Of a stretch of DNA of 64,000 bases, positions 26,562 to 36,257 are shown piece after piece (the first letter of the stretch is position 1; every line of letters begins with the position of its first letter). Under the pieces are notes generated by a model that was given only the letters and a program-made list of their open reading frames with translations, was not told where the DNA came from and did no database searches. The stretch is from Sphingobacterium chungjuense (GTDB lineage: Bacteria; Bacteroidota; Bacteroidia; Sphingobacteriales; Sphingobacteriaceae): the NCBI RefSeq assembly GCF_011316935.1, contig NZ_WLYS01000002.1, positions 62,001 to 126,000 on the forward strand, written 5' to 3'. Made by a program: the position numbers and the translations under genes.

Positions 26562-27725
26562 TTACTGTTTGTAATTCTGCTGGCTTTGGCGGAGAGCTTG
26601 TGGATCGATGAGGTACACCATCGTGTTGAATTTCAGCTTGGCCTTGTTCTTCCGAATTTGCTTCGACACGGCGGTCGTTGTGGATTGGAACATCCGTTGA
26701 ATGGCACTCATGACCAACTGACTATTATTTTCGGACTGTTGCTGCAGGGTTACTCCCTGAGTGGTGTTACCGCCAAGCTCTCGGCTAAACTCCCTGAAGG
26801 CTGATGCAGGCACGTACAGTCCGGGAGAGCCGTCGTTGTCGTAGATTTCGAGGCTCACGGGCAATATGTTGTTTTCGTGCACAATGGAAGTAATGGTAAG
26901 CAACACCCGTTGTCCAGAAAAACCAGAAATCCTTGCAAATACGTGGCTGCCTTTCTTGACCACGTGCGGACCGACCAATAGATCATCCATAAGTCGAATA
27001 CGTAAACGTGAATCGGCGTATCCTGTCATGTTCTCGTCAATGATGGCCTGTATGAAAGTATTTCCAGTCTCGGGACGGATGGTGTTGAATGTTCCCCGAC
27101 TTGTACTGTATTTGGAAACGGATAGACGGGGCTGGTTTTCGAGTTCTCTTTTCCCTTCTTCCATGCGCTCACGTTTCTTTTGGGCGGCCTGCTGCTCGGG
27201 ATCGTTCGCCCTTGCCATACTATCTGCGTAGGCCATCTGTTTACGAAAAAGTTCCATCGGATCAGTTTTGTCCGTTTCCGCTTTAGTTGATTCGGGTTTT
27301 CGCAGTAATGACGAAAGAGCTTGTTGCAAGGCTCTGTCCCCATCGTCATTTTCTAAATCTCCACTAGTGGAAATAGTTCGCTGATTTTTTAGCGCCCGCC
27401 CTATGGAATCAAGTCGACGTTTTTCTTCCTCGTTGTAGAGTTCATCAAAACGGAATTGTTCAGCTCTTTCTTCTTGTAATTGACCTATGGCCGTATAGCC
27501 ATCACCACGGCGGTATTGTTCGCGATAAGCGGCAAGTTTGTCGGATAGCGCACGGCTCTTGACATCCTCTGATACCTCAGCAATCTGTCCCTGTAAGGGA
27601 TCGCCCTCCTGCCCAAGTGCTTCTTCCTTAGCAAAACCTGTTTGGTAGACGTAAAAAAACAGGCATAGAAAAGGTAGCACTATGAGGGGGAGCACATAGC
27701 GCGGTTGTTTAAAATTGATTTTCAT
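26562..27725 (-). CDS. traM: Conjugative transposon protein TraM
   Basis: A 387-residue VirB10-like protein. One membrane segment near 11-28 (VLPLIVLPFLCLFFYVYQ) is followed by a long charged, coiled-coil-like periplasmic region (residues 30-200). The C-terminal domain has SVSKYSTSRGTFNTIRPETG, VGPHVVKKGSHVFARISG and VTLQQQSEN, the TraM pattern. It spans the periplasm to link inner and outer membrane rings. It starts 15 bp after the TraL-like gene stop. Confidence 0.9.
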   Translation of the reverse strand: MKINFKQPRYVLPLIVLPFLCLFFYVYQTGFAKEEALGQEGDPLQGQIAEVSEDVKSRALSDKLAAYREQYRRGDGYTAIGQLQEERAEQFRFDELYNEEEKRRLDSIGRALKNQRTISTSGDLENDDGDRALQQALSSLLRKPESTKAETDKTDPMELFRKQMAYADSMARANDPEQQAAQKKRERMEEGKRELENQPRLSVSKYSTSRGTFNTIRPETGNTFIQAIIDENMTGYADSRLRIRLMDDLLVGPHVVKKGSHVFARISGFSGQRVLLTITSIVHENNILPVSLEIYDNDGSPGLYVPASAFREFSRELGGNTTQGVTLQQQSENNSQLVMSAIQRMFQSTTTAVSKQIRKNKAKLKFNTMVYLIDPQALRQSQQNYKQ

Positions 27726-27740
27726 GTTTTTTGGATTGTA

Positions 27741-28181
27741 TTAGGGTAAATTTTGGTGATTGCTTTCTTCGCTCAGTCGCCCTTCGAGAATCTGCATCCT
27801 GTCGATGGCACTTTCCATCAAAAGGCTGTCAGAACTGTCTAAACTTTCCTTTCGCATAAGTGTGTCGAGGACGGTACGGATTTCAAGTAGTTCCTTTAAA
27901 GCTGAAACGGTAGTAACAACACTCCCCATTCCATCCATTAGGGGTTGCTGTAGGGAAAGTTGTAAAGGCTCTTTCTTCGGTATTTCCTTTGGAAGAAAAA
28001 GAAAGCAACTGGCGGAAATCAGGATGGCTATCACCATTATGGAAAATACCGCATGTGGTCGAGCTTCAATTAATCGTTTGGCAGGGATGATACTTCCATC
28101 GATGTACTTGCAAAATTCTTCGTAAAATGCTGCCCATACCGTTGTATCCGGTGAACGGTTAGAAGTTATTTTTTTGAACAT
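27741..28181 (-). CDS. TraL-like small membrane protein of the transfer operon
   Basis: A 146-residue protein with one membrane helix (VFSIMVIAILISASCFLFL, about 46-64) and a coiled-coil-like C-terminal half. It overlaps the traK stop by 23 bp. Its position between traK and traM is where Bacteroidetes elements carry traL. Similarity to TraL is by position and topology, not by a conserved motif. Confidence 0.65.
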   Translation of the reverse strand: MFKKITSNRSPDTTVWAAFYEEFCKYIDGSIIPAKRLIEARPHAVFSIMVIAILISASCFLFLPKEIPKKEPLQLSLQQPLMDGMGSVVTTVSALKELLEIRTVLDTLMRKESLDSSDSLLMESAIDRMQILEGRLSEESNHQNLP

Positions 28182-28779
28182 AGCTGATGTCTTTGTTTTC
28201 GAGTGTTTTCCATCGGGTTATCAGTACACCGTGACCATTATTCTCTGTGCGCATTTCGAGATTCCTTAAATAACCCTCGGTGACTAGCGAGCGTATTACG
28301 GTAGAGCTGCGCCGATCTATAGTCTGTTTGCCATAAAACTTAAAGTATTTCTTTAGCGGATCGACGTGGATGGAGTCCGTCCGGATGGTGAGCACGGAGC
28401 TGGACGATAGCACGGAGTTAAAAAAGCCTTTTTCCCGTAAATTATTATACTGCAATGCACCGGATTCATCGATCAGGTACATGGCTTTTTTCATCTGGTA
28501 TTCGATAAACTTCTCATCGGGCGCGAGCGTAAAGAACAGCAAATGGAAAAGGTTGATATGTGTTCGGTATTCCACGGGCCTGTTTACCTCTACGTCGGTC
28601 TGGCTCGCGGACATGGGTACATTGTTGGCATCAAGTATATACACGGATTTCCGTGCATTGCCGACCTGTTTGTAGGCAAAAAAAGATACCGCCACTACCA
28701 TGAGCAGGGCGGCGGTCAGGCTTGCTCCCGCAATAAAGGTGGCCAGTCTGATCTTGGATTCTATGTTTTTTATTATCAT
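28159..28779 (-). CDS. traK: Conjugative transposon protein TraK
   Basis: A 206-residue VirB8-like protein. A membrane helix lies near 14-36 (TFIAGASLTAALLMVVAVSFF), followed by the conserved SVYILDANNVPMSA and a periplasmic domain (MKKAMYLIDESG ... LVTEGYLRNLEMRTENNGHGVLITRW) typical of TraK. It is an inner-membrane component that nucleates the transfer complex. It lies 21 bp after traJ. Confidence 0.9.
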   Translation of the reverse strand: MIIKNIESKIRLATFIAGASLTAALLMVVAVSFFAYKQVGNARKSVYILDANNVPMSASQTDVEVNRPVEYRTHINLFHLLFFTLAPDEKFIEYQMKKAMYLIDESGALQYNNLREKGFFNSVLSSSSVLTIRTDSIHVDPLKKYFKFYGKQTIDRRSSTVIRSLVTEGYLRNLEMRTENNGHGVLITRWKTLENKDISYVQKNNF

Positions 28780-28800
28780 AAAACAAAGTGTTTAAAGGTT

Positions 28801-29943
28801 CTAAAATTTGGCGATCATCCTCCGTGCCATGCGGGTTGCATTGGTTGCGCCACGCCCCATTGTGCTTGCGGCCGAGGTGATACCGCTTGTCGATACGATC
28901 CATGTGCTGATGCTCGGTACGGTGAGCATGGTCAGCCCTCCAATCAGGAACGTCACGATGACGATGCCGAAACTCAAAAGTCCGTTACCTGCAAACACGG
29001 CCATCTTCTCCATTGTATCGCCCGTACTGTCAACGAGTTGTTGGTATCGGGTGATCTCGGCCTCCATTGCATACTGTTGGAACAGGCTGGCGATGTGCAT
29101 GACCAGATAGGCAATGCCCGAATACAGATTGACCGAGATAAACCGGGCTATCCAAGTACCAAAGGAATCCCGAAAAGCAGGTAGAATTGAGACGGCGACA
29201 CTAAACGGACCTAATATGATAAGGATGGTCGAATAGATGATCTGGATAATGAATATGATATAAACGCAGATGCGCAATATCCAAACGGCCAACGTTTCTA
29301 AGGTATAGGTTGCCAATAGCTGTAATCCGACTTGCATACGGTTTTTAAGTTCGACTATTGGATTCCATACGGAAGCAAAACCCTCTTTTACCGTTGAGGT
29401 GACCGCATCCCATGCCTGCCCGTACCACGTATCTGCTTCTTTTTCGGCAATCTCGGTTTCGGCCTGTATGGTGGTGAGTTGGTCGGCAACCTCAACCATG
29501 AGTTTTGCTCGTTGCAGGCGTAGGTTGTTCACTTCGATCTGTCCGCGGTCAAACAGGCTTTCCGTTTTGGCGGCAACGATGTCCGTGGGGTATGCAAGTA
29601 CACGGGTAAACGTTCCCCACCAGATGATGACCATCACCAGCCCGAACGGCCGTAACAAAGGCATGATTTCCATTTTCTTGTCACCCGCCATCATCTCGTA
29701 TGATTTGATGGCAAAGAATATGAGCATAAAGATGGCAGCGAGTGCCTGTGCATCGGTTATGAACGTGTCGAAATGTGTCCATACCGTGTTTTTCATGCCT
29801 TTGAGAAAGTGCATGACACCCTCCTCATAGACACCGTTCCCCTGCAAAAAGTTGAACGTTTCCTTAAAGGAATCGGGCACGTTTACAGGGTTTCCCTGCA
29901 ATAAAAAACGGGACATTAGCCCCGTCATGTTTATAAAGTCCAT
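28801..29943 (-). CDS. traJ: Conjugative transposon protein TraJ
   Basis: A 380-residue polytopic inner-membrane protein. Hydrophobic segments occur near 75-95, 102-118, 216-260 (YIIFIIQIIYSTILIILG), 280-300 and 325-350. The stretch ILPAFRDSFGTWIARFISVN is the TraJ-type conserved loop. It plays the VirB6-like role of a multi-spanning channel protein. It is followed by traK after 21 bp. Confidence 0.9.
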   Translation of the reverse strand: MDFINMTGLMSRFLLQGNPVNVPDSFKETFNFLQGNGVYEEGVMHFLKGMKNTVWTHFDTFITDAQALAAIFMLIFFAIKSYEMMAGDKKMEIMPLLRPFGLVMVIIWWGTFTRVLAYPTDIVAAKTESLFDRGQIEVNNLRLQRAKLMVEVADQLTTIQAETEIAEKEADTWYGQAWDAVTSTVKEGFASVWNPIVELKNRMQVGLQLLATYTLETLAVWILRICVYIIFIIQIIYSTILIILGPFSVAVSILPAFRDSFGTWIARFISVNLYSGIAYLVMHIASLFQQYAMEAEITRYQQLVDSTGDTMEKMAVFAGNGLLSFGIVIVTFLIGGLTMLTVPSISTWIVSTSGITSAASTMGRGATNATRMARRMIAKF

Positions 29944-29961
29944 AAAGTAATCTGATTTTGG

Positions 29962-30750
29962 TTATTGGGTTCTTTTTAGGATGTCCTCCGCAATCTGTAC
30001 GTCGGAGCGATTGCCCGAAAACTCCGGATGGTCAGGATTGTCACTACGTAGGCGGTCACGGCTCCCCGCCAATGAAAGGAATTTGGCAGCATAGTTCTTT
30101 TTGGCTTCCCATGCGGACAGTAGTTTCCTGTGTTCCACAAGCAAACGATGGTAGGCCATGATACGGCTACCACGGTCTAGCGTGGTCGTTCGGGCCGCTT
30201 CCAGCCGTTCACCCAGTTCCGCACGTTCTTCGCTGTACCATTCCAATAGACCTTTGTTCCTCAAATAATCCCCGACGTCCCGTGAAAGTCCGGCAAGTGG
30301 GTCGGTGTCCGTGTCGCCCGTCAGGTTTCCAAATTCCCTGCGGTAATACAGGAGCCATAAGGGGTCGGCCTCCGTGACAAGACCGGAATAATTGAGGGCC
30401 TCCGTGACCGCTACGTTTCGGATGGTGTCCGTATGCTTTTTATAGGCTTCGTCCGTTTGTTGCATGCCCAATACCATACCCATCCTTAGAGTTTGCGGGC
30501 CCGTACCGCTCAACGGCCGGCGGTCGGTCTTGGGGTAGTTGGGGTGCCACGCCCAGGTGAGCCAATATTGATAGTTAAGACCGAGAAAGCCACTTGTCGG
30601 CGTAAACTTCTTGCGATCCCATTGCTTGTGAACCATGCGTTCCTGTTGGTTCACGATATGTTTGTCGGTCTGTCGCTTCACGTTCTGTGCCATTGTTCCC
30701 GTGATGGAGAACAGGCACAACAGTAGCGTTGTGATATATTTTGTTTTCAT
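29962..30750 (-). CDS. Exported protein of the transfer operon, unknown role
   Basis: A 262-residue protein with a signal peptide (MKTKYITTLLLCLFSITGTMAQ). The mature part is charged and helical (LEWYSEERAELGERLEAART), with W/Y-rich LNYQYWLTWAWHPNYPKTDR near 54-73. I recognise no domain. It lies between the three TraI/TrbJ-position paralogs and traJ, so a periplasmic accessory role in the channel is plausible. Confidence 0.7.
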   Translation of the reverse strand: MKTKYITTLLLCLFSITGTMAQNVKRQTDKHIVNQQERMVHKQWDRKKFTPTSGFLGLNYQYWLTWAWHPNYPKTDRRPLSGTGPQTLRMGMVLGMQQTDEAYKKHTDTIRNVAVTEALNYSGLVTEADPLWLLYYRREFGNLTGDTDTDPLAGLSRDVGDYLRNKGLLEWYSEERAELGERLEAARTTTLDRGSRIMAYHRLLVEHRKLLSAWEAKKNYAAKFLSLAGSRDRLRSDNPDHPEFSGNRSDVQIAEDILKRTQ

Positions 30751-30836
30751 CGATTTAATTGTTTTTTAATGGTGATGAAGCTATCAGATTTATTCATCCC
30801 ATTGGGTGGTTTGAATAAATCATGATGGTTTCATAT

Positions 30837-31511
30837 TCAGTCTTTAAGTAGATAATAGTTCCGTATGATCTCGTCCGCTTTGCGCTTGTCCATATTGATA
30901 AAGTTTCGGTATGGATTCGCCGTTTTCAGTACGCCGCCAGCCTTCGCCCAATACATAGACCTTTCCATGCTGAACACCAACGCCCGTATCACTTTCAGTT
31001 CAAGAATGATCTTGCGCATGAGGTGGTCTCTTTTCTCGTAGTCCATCAGTACGTTTTTCCCCTCTTGAAGTACAAACTCGGAGACTTCGGCGGCAAGGTT
31101 TATTCCCCTGTCCTTTAGCTGGCGGCTGGCGTCCTCGGCAAAGAGTAGTAACCATGCTTCGCCTTTGGCGGTTTCCAACATTTTTGTGCTGTGGGTGGCG
31201 ATGTCCTGAACGAGCCGTGAAATGTGGAGCGCGGAGCGGCCGGATTTCAGCGCCCGATCCACTTCGGTTAGTGAGCGGTGTATCATGTTCTGCACCAGCA
31301 CCACGGAAGAAAGGTTGACATTAATATCGTCTATACTTCCACGGATGTTACCGAGCATATTGTTATGGGCCTGTTCGGAAACCAATCTGACCGCACCGTT
31401 CTCGTTTACGATGGCAAGGTGCTTGGCATCATAGACTATCGTCACATAGCTTTGTCCGAAAACCGACGTTGACAGGCAGATAAAAAGCAAGATTATGAGT
31501 TGTGTTTTCAT
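30837..31511 (-). CDS. Tandem paralog 3 of an exported transfer protein family
   Basis: A 224-residue exported protein with a signal peptide (LIILLFICLSTSVFGQ). The mature part is helical and ends with AKAGGVLKTANPYRNFINMD, matching the ends of the two genes upstream. The three genes overlap by 4 bp each (ATGA). This family stands where other elements have the VirB5/TrbJ-like TraI, so a surface or channel-tip role is a reasonable guess. Confidence 0.72.
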   Translation of the reverse strand: MKTQLIILLFICLSTSVFGQSYVTIVYDAKHLAIVNENGAVRLVSEQAHNNMLGNIRGSIDDINVNLSSVVLVQNMIHRSLTEVDRALKSGRSALHISRLVQDIATHSTKMLETAKGEAWLLLFAEDASRQLKDRGINLAAEVSEFVLQEGKNVLMDYEKRDHLMRKIILELKVIRALVFSMERSMYWAKAGGVLKTANPYRNFINMDKRKADEIIRNYYLLKD

Positions 31512-32167
31512 GGTTTAAATTCCTCCAATTGCCTTAAAATATTATCGACTATACGCTTGTCCTCGTTGATATAGGCCGAAAATGGATTGAGGGAATCGAG
31601 CAGTTTTTTTCGTGTCGAATAGTACATGGTAACTGCAAGCCCCCGTGATGCTCCGGCTATCTTCCGAAGCTCCTGCAGGACGTGTCCGTAAAGTATTCGC
31701 CTGTCACTCGCTTTCATCTGGTTGAGCTCGCCGATACTGATAAAAAGTCCGGTCAGGTAACGGGCCAGCTGAACAGCTTTTTCTGCCATATCCCTTTCCG
31801 CATCTACGGCAAGCAACAGAAATTCGGGGTGTGCGGAAACAATGCCTATAATCCTTTTTTGTTGGTCTATGATCTCGGTTACGATGGGTGCAGATTCAAG
31901 TCCCATGCTAAGCCCCTGCAATGCCGTTCCCAAAACCTGAAAACGGCTGTGCAGTTCTCGGTAACGGGTTTTGAGTTTTGAGGTTTCCTCTCGGTTCACT
32001 TCTTCGTTGGCCGTGGTGATCGCCTGTCGGTTTCTTGTAGTAATCTGGCGGTCGTATTCATCTTTGCTGTGCTGTACCAATTGGTGGAGCAGTTCCACAT
32101 TGAGCTGTGCGTTTGCTCTGGTCAAGGCGATGACCAAAAGCAATAGGGTTAGGATTATGTATCTCAT
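31508..32167 (-). CDS. Tandem paralog 2 of an exported transfer protein family
   Basis: A 219-residue protein with a signal peptide (IILTLLLLVIALTRANAQ). Its C-terminus (LDSLNPFSAYINEDKRIVDN) aligns by eye with both neighbours. It is the most divergent of the three and has a coiled-coil-like stretch (EEVNREETSKLKTRYRELHS) that the others lack. Overlaps of 4 bp at both ends show tight coupling. Confidence 0.72.
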   Translation of the reverse strand: MRYIILTLLLLVIALTRANAQLNVELLHQLVQHSKDEYDRQITTRNRQAITTANEEVNREETSKLKTRYRELHSRFQVLGTALQGLSMGLESAPIVTEIIDQQKRIIGIVSAHPEFLLLAVDAERDMAEKAVQLARYLTGLFISIGELNQMKASDRRILYGHVLQELRKIAGASRGLAVTMYYSTRKKLLDSLNPFSAYINEDKRIVDNILRQLEEFKP

Positions 32168-32826
32168 CGTTTGAGCAATCTTGAATTACGGATAAGGTCA
32201 TCGGCAATCTGTTTGTCGATATTGATAAATCCAGCATATGGGTTGAGTGAGTTAAGGATACCGCGTTGCTTCGCCCAGTACATACTTCTGTGCATCCCAA
32301 AGGCTACGCCTCGCAAGATGGTCAACTCCGTTCTTATACGGCCCAGCAGTTTTGCCCGCTCTCCCGAATCCATTAGGTTGTCCTTTCCACCTTTTAGCAC
32401 AAAGGCGCTGACCTCGGCAGACAGGTTGGTCGCCCGTGTCTTAAATTCCCTTGCACCCGCTTCGGCGAACAGCAGGAGGGCCGGATTTCCCCTTGCGATG
32501 TTCATTGCCTTTTCCACGTCGTTAATGATGTCAAGGGAAATACCAGCAATGTCCTTTACCGTCAGCAGTGAACGAACAACGCCGGAAACTTCACTTAATC
32601 CTTTGTAAATCTTGTCCTGCAAATCGTTCACGATTAAGAACTGGCCGGTGACGGCCATTTGTCCACGTTGGATTAGCGTTAGGTTGCTGTTCACGCTATT
32701 GAGCTGGCTGTTCATTACTCCGGCATGGACACCCGTTGCGGCTGCCACAGCGGGGTCGATATAGATCTGACCTCTCGCATAAAACAAGGCAAAGGACAGG
32801 ATCGTTATTGCAATAAATCGTTTCAT
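32164..32826 (-). CDS. Tandem paralog 1 of an exported transfer protein family
   Basis: A 220-residue protein with a signal peptide (FIAITILSFALFYARGQ). It shares with paralog 3 the segments LSAEVSAFVLKGGKDNLMD and FGMHRSMYWAKQRGILNSLN. It starts 4 bp inside the traG stop and ends 4 bp inside the next copy. Confidence 0.75.
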   Translation of the reverse strand: MKRFIAITILSFALFYARGQIYIDPAVAAATGVHAGVMNSQLNSVNSNLTLIQRGQMAVTGQFLIVNDLQDKIYKGLSEVSGVVRSLLTVKDIAGISLDIINDVEKAMNIARGNPALLLFAEAGAREFKTRATNLSAEVSAFVLKGGKDNLMDSGERAKLLGRIRTELTILRGVAFGMHRSMYWAKQRGILNSLNPYAGFINIDKQIADDLIRNSRLLKR

Positions 32827-35315
32827 GTAAAATCAGGTTTAAAATATTCTCTTGGTGTTTCAATGGGTGTGTTTGTTTGGTTTACCCGTCGTACAAACGT
32901 GTCCAGAACAAGTCCACTCTTTTCCAGATCGGACACAAATGCTTCCAGTCCCGATTGATAGTTCCCATGGTGGTTTACATAGATTTCCACGGCACTTTTT
33001 TCGGGTTTCTCCGTGGTAAATGCCAGGTATTGGTAAATGCTCACTTCCACGCCGAATACCTCACCTATTGACCCACGCCGGATGTACACCTCCTTAAATC
33101 GGGAGCGACCAACGGTATTGTCAAGTTTTCCGATCGTGAATATTTTCTTTCGTTCTGTTTCCGTGATGGCAAGGAGTTTGGCAATATCGCCATAGTTCTC
33201 TATAAACTTACTTTGGTCAAGGAGACACACCGTATCGGAATTGTTTAGGATACTGTCCTTTACCACGGCATTACCGATTATATCCACCAATTCCTGTGTG
33301 ACCACGACCGCTTCGCCCCAGAACTTCCGTACTGTCTTGTACAGGTACAGGATATAAGAGCCCATTAATGGCGAAGCTATTGCTTTCCACGCTTCCTCAA
33401 TAATCAGCGCTTTCCGTTGGTCTTTTCGGTGGCGCATCTTTTGGATGAACACATCCATGATGACCAACGTCACGATTGGGAACAAAATCTTATTTTCCTT
33501 AACCGCATCGATTTCAAAGACAATGAACCTTTCCGAAAACAGGGATGAATCGGCGGCCTCGTTCAATATGGCATCAAATTCCCCTCCGCGGTAGAATTTT
33601 TTCAGCACATAGCGAAACTCATCGAGGTCGAACGGTATCCTTTCTTTGCTCTTGATCTGGGGTATCTTGTGCAGGGCAAAGTCATAGAACGAATTAAAGT
33701 TGAGTTGGTCGGTACCGTTCTGTTTTTCGCCGAAGTAATCAGCGTAATAGGATGAAATAACATTGGAAATTACGTCACGTTCTACAGGTGATACCGTTCC
33801 GTCCGCACCTTTCCACAATAGGCAGACCAATGTGGCCAAAAAATCTTTTTTCTCGATATTGTATTCATCCTCACCAATGGCAAAAGGGTTCATGGTTATC
33901 GGCTTGGTATCTGACCAAGTGATGTACCTCCCCCCGAAGTAGTCGCATAGACCGGAATAGGAATGCCCTGTATCAACGATGACCACATCCATATTGTACA
34001 GCATATATTGCTGTACGAGTGCATTCATAAAGAAACTTTTCCCCGAACCGGACGGCCCTAACACAAACTTGTTCCGGTTGTTTATACGGTTGGTGCGCAT
34101 CGGCAGGTCGGCTGGATCGATACCGACGGGGATGCCCTGTCTATCCGTGAACCGGATCAGGAAATCCGATTTTTCGTCTCTGGGCAGTGCTTCCCGAAAA
34201 AAGAAGCAAAGGGCAGCATCGGCGGTCGTCAGAAACCAGTCGTATTTTTTCAGTTCCACACCATTGCCCGGCAGGGCACAGCGGAACAGTTCCAACTGGT
34301 TGTAGGCATTCCGTGAGGGAATGATCCCTTGTTGGAAAAGGGCGGCTTCGATATAGTTGACCGTTTTATCGATTCTGTCCGTATCGGCACATACGATCAT
34401 GGAATAATGGGCATTTACCAATAACTGGTTTTCACGGGCCACGTCCACTAATAAAAAGTTGATGTCCTCCACGCACATAAGGTTGGCCGGATCGGGTACG
34501 CTCGAATGCCTTTTTCGCTTTACTTCGAGTTTACCGAGTGTGACCTGTTGGCTGGGTATCTGCAATAGCTGATTATAGACAATGGTACGATAACCGGGAA
34601 CACGGTGCATAAAAAACAGATTGTCCACCGGGAAATCACGCATACCGCTTGTCTCGGTTCTTGAAGCAAATGCCCCGACCTTTTCGGGCAAGTCTACGGA
34701 ATCCGTATTGACCAAGCTAATACAGCGAACGGTCTGTTCTCCTATCTGCAACTCGCTGTCTCCGCAACGAAGATTGTTCAATGTGATATGGGGTTGTTCA
34801 AACTCCATTCCGAGTACCCTGTTCGTAAAGCGGTTTATCTCGGCTTCGGTCAGGTAAGCCGGCGAAAGCCCCGCACCTACGAGCAGGTCGAACACTTTGG
34901 CCATGTTCTGTCCAAAGTTAACGAGTACCCGCTTGTCGTATATATAGAAAGCCCCTCTTTTGATCTGGCGGGTGATGGTCAGGTAGGTTCTGATCTCCGT
35001 GTACTCCCGTCCGTCGAAGTGGTCCTGATATTTCTGTTGCAAAAATTCGGATGCTGGTTCAACTCTGTATTTTCGCCGGATAAAAACATCCTGTTTTTGG
35101 ATGATATGCCCCTCGCCAAGTATTTTGACGACACCCAACAACACTTGTTGGAATGTGGTATAAGCTTCAGGATCGGCACCATATTGTAAGACGGGATTGG
35201 TAAGTCGCATCACGACTGAAAAATCACCGTGGCTACCGTACAGCATGGCCATCCCCTGATAATGGTCGATACCCACATAGGGTATCTCAAAGGTTGACTT
35301 TTTCTCTGACTTCAT
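32823..35315 (-). CDS. traG: Conjugative transposon ATPase TraG (VirB4-like)
   Basis: An 830-residue ATPase that powers pilus or channel assembly. The ATG at 35315 (MKSEKKSTFEIPYVG...) is preferred over the longer frame because it matches the usual TraG start. Walker A is GPSGSGKS at 420-427. VVIVDTGHSYSGLCDYFGG follows, then KALIIEEAWKAIASPLMGSY, a VirB4-type Walker B region. Its start lies inside the last codons of traF (29-bp overlap). Confidence 0.93.
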   Translation of the reverse strand: MKSEKKSTFEIPYVGIDHYQGMAMLYGSHGDFSVVMRLTNPVLQYGADPEAYTTFQQVLLGVVKILGEGHIIQKQDVFIRRKYRVEPASEFLQQKYQDHFDGREYTEIRTYLTITRQIKRGAFYIYDKRVLVNFGQNMAKVFDLLVGAGLSPAYLTEAEINRFTNRVLGMEFEQPHITLNNLRCGDSELQIGEQTVRCISLVNTDSVDLPEKVGAFASRTETSGMRDFPVDNLFFMHRVPGYRTIVYNQLLQIPSQQVTLGKLEVKRKRHSSVPDPANLMCVEDINFLLVDVARENQLLVNAHYSMIVCADTDRIDKTVNYIEAALFQQGIIPSRNAYNQLELFRCALPGNGVELKKYDWFLTTADAALCFFFREALPRDEKSDFLIRFTDRQGIPVGIDPADLPMRTNRINNRNKFVLGPSGSGKSFFMNALVQQYMLYNMDVVIVDTGHSYSGLCDYFGGRYITWSDTKPITMNPFAIGEDEYNIEKKDFLATLVCLLWKGADGTVSPVERDVISNVISSYYADYFGEKQNGTDQLNFNSFYDFALHKIPQIKSKERIPFDLDEFRYVLKKFYRGGEFDAILNEAADSSLFSERFIVFEIDAVKENKILFPIVTLVIMDVFIQKMRHRKDQRKALIIEEAWKAIASPLMGSYILYLYKTVRKFWGEAVVVTQELVDIIGNAVVKDSILNNSDTVCLLDQSKFIENYGDIAKLLAITETERKKIFTIGKLDNTVGRSRFKEVYIRRGSIGEVFGVEVSIYQYLAFTTEKPEKSAVEIYVNHHGNYQSGLEAFVSDLEKSGLVLDTFVRRVNQTNTPIETPREYFKPDFT

Positions 35316-35598
35316 AACGAATTGATAAGTGGATGGGATGTATAAACACTCCGCGATGACGGGTTTTGTCGTGCAGGCCATCAGCTTGTTTCATGAATGT
35401 ATAGGCAAGTCCTGCGCTCATTGGGACAAGGGTAAAGAATCCCCCGACATACATATTGGTCATGGCACCGATAAGGCCACCGACGGCCAGACCGCCGATA
35501 AGGGTGCCTATGCCCCAATAGATAAACTTGCCCTTGAAACCGCGGTAAATAAGGGGCTTTTGCAGCCCCTTATAGATCGGATAACGCTCTTGTATCAT
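35287..35598 (-). CDS. traF: Conjugative transposon protein TraF (DUF4133)
   Basis: A 103-residue protein. YPIYKGLQKPLIYRGFKGKF is the DUF4133/TraF start, followed by two membrane segments (IYWGIGTLIGGLAVGGLIGA and FFTLVPMSAGLAYTF). It is VirB3-like. It overlaps traE by 4 bp and traG by 29 bp. Confidence 0.92.
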   Translation of the reverse strand: MIQERYPIYKGLQKPLIYRGFKGKFIYWGIGTLIGGLAVGGLIGAMTNMYVGGFFTLVPMSAGLAYTFMKQADGLHDKTRHRGVFIHPIHLSIRYEVREKVNL

Positions 35599-35903
35599 AC
35601 GCCGAAAAACGCTTTGATGACCACCGACACGAGCACCAAGAAAAGACAGGAACCGCCCCAGCTCATCAATTCCTTATTGATGTCCTGATCGCCGGAGTTC
35701 CACTTGATGTACACCCGTATTCCCCCGATCAACCCAACCACGGCGCCGATGGCCAGAATGAGCGTCGAAATGGGATCTACGTAGCTGGTAAGCGATGATG
35801 TGGCGGCATCGATACCTACGGTACCACCTTGCGCAAATGTTGATCGGGCCGCGGAAAGACAAAGCGCGGTCATTGCAAACAGTTTTTTAGTGTTTACTGT
35901 CAT
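35595..35903 (-). CDS. traE: Conjugative transposon protein TraE (DUF4134, VirB2-like)
   Basis: A 102-residue protein from the ATG at 35903; the longer frame runs into the upstream gene and is not a real start. A signal peptide is followed by two membrane segments with a conserved GAVVGLIGGIRVYIKWNSGD between them. DUF4134 proteins are the probable pilin-like component. Confidence 0.9.
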   Translation of the reverse strand: MTVNTKKLFAMTALCLSAARSTFAQGGTVGIDAATSSLTSYVDPISTLILAIGAVVGLIGGIRVYIKWNSGDQDINKELMSWGGSCLFLVLVSVVIKAFFGV

Positions 35904-35944
35904 AGAGATAATGGATAAAAAGTGAATAAAAAATGATTGGGCGG

Positions 35945-36250
35945 TTAGTGTACCCCGAAAAGGGCCTTTAGCGCGGCACCGACGAGCGACAGGAACAGGC
36001 AGGAAAAGAACCACCCCATGACCTGCGCATCGATGTGGTGCTTGCCAGACTGCCAATTGCTGTACACCCGTAATCCACCGAGCAGTCCACATACGGCACC
36101 GATGACAAGGGCAAGATCGGAGAAGCTGAAATAAAAACGGTTGACTTCTCCGCTGACCTTATAAAACTCATCAAGGCCGGGCTGGGCGGTGGCGCAAAGG
36201 GCAAAAAAAATGACAATAAAAGATACTATCGCAAAACGGATTGATCGCAT
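35945..36250 (-). CDS. Second TraE-like (DUF4134) protein
   Basis: A 101-residue paralog of the next gene, with ATG at 36250. A signal peptide (FAIVSFIVIFFALCATAQ) is followed by IGAVCGLLGGLRVYSNWQSG, parallel to the IGAVVGLIGGIRVYIKWNSG of TraE. Two copies in a row could give mixed pilin composition. Confidence 0.88.
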   Translation of the reverse strand: MRSIRFAIVSFIVIFFALCATAQPGLDEFYKVSGEVNRFYFSFSDLALVIGAVCGLLGGLRVYSNWQSGKHHIDAQVMGWFFSCLFLSLVGAALKALFGVH

Positions 36251-36257
36251 AATGGAT

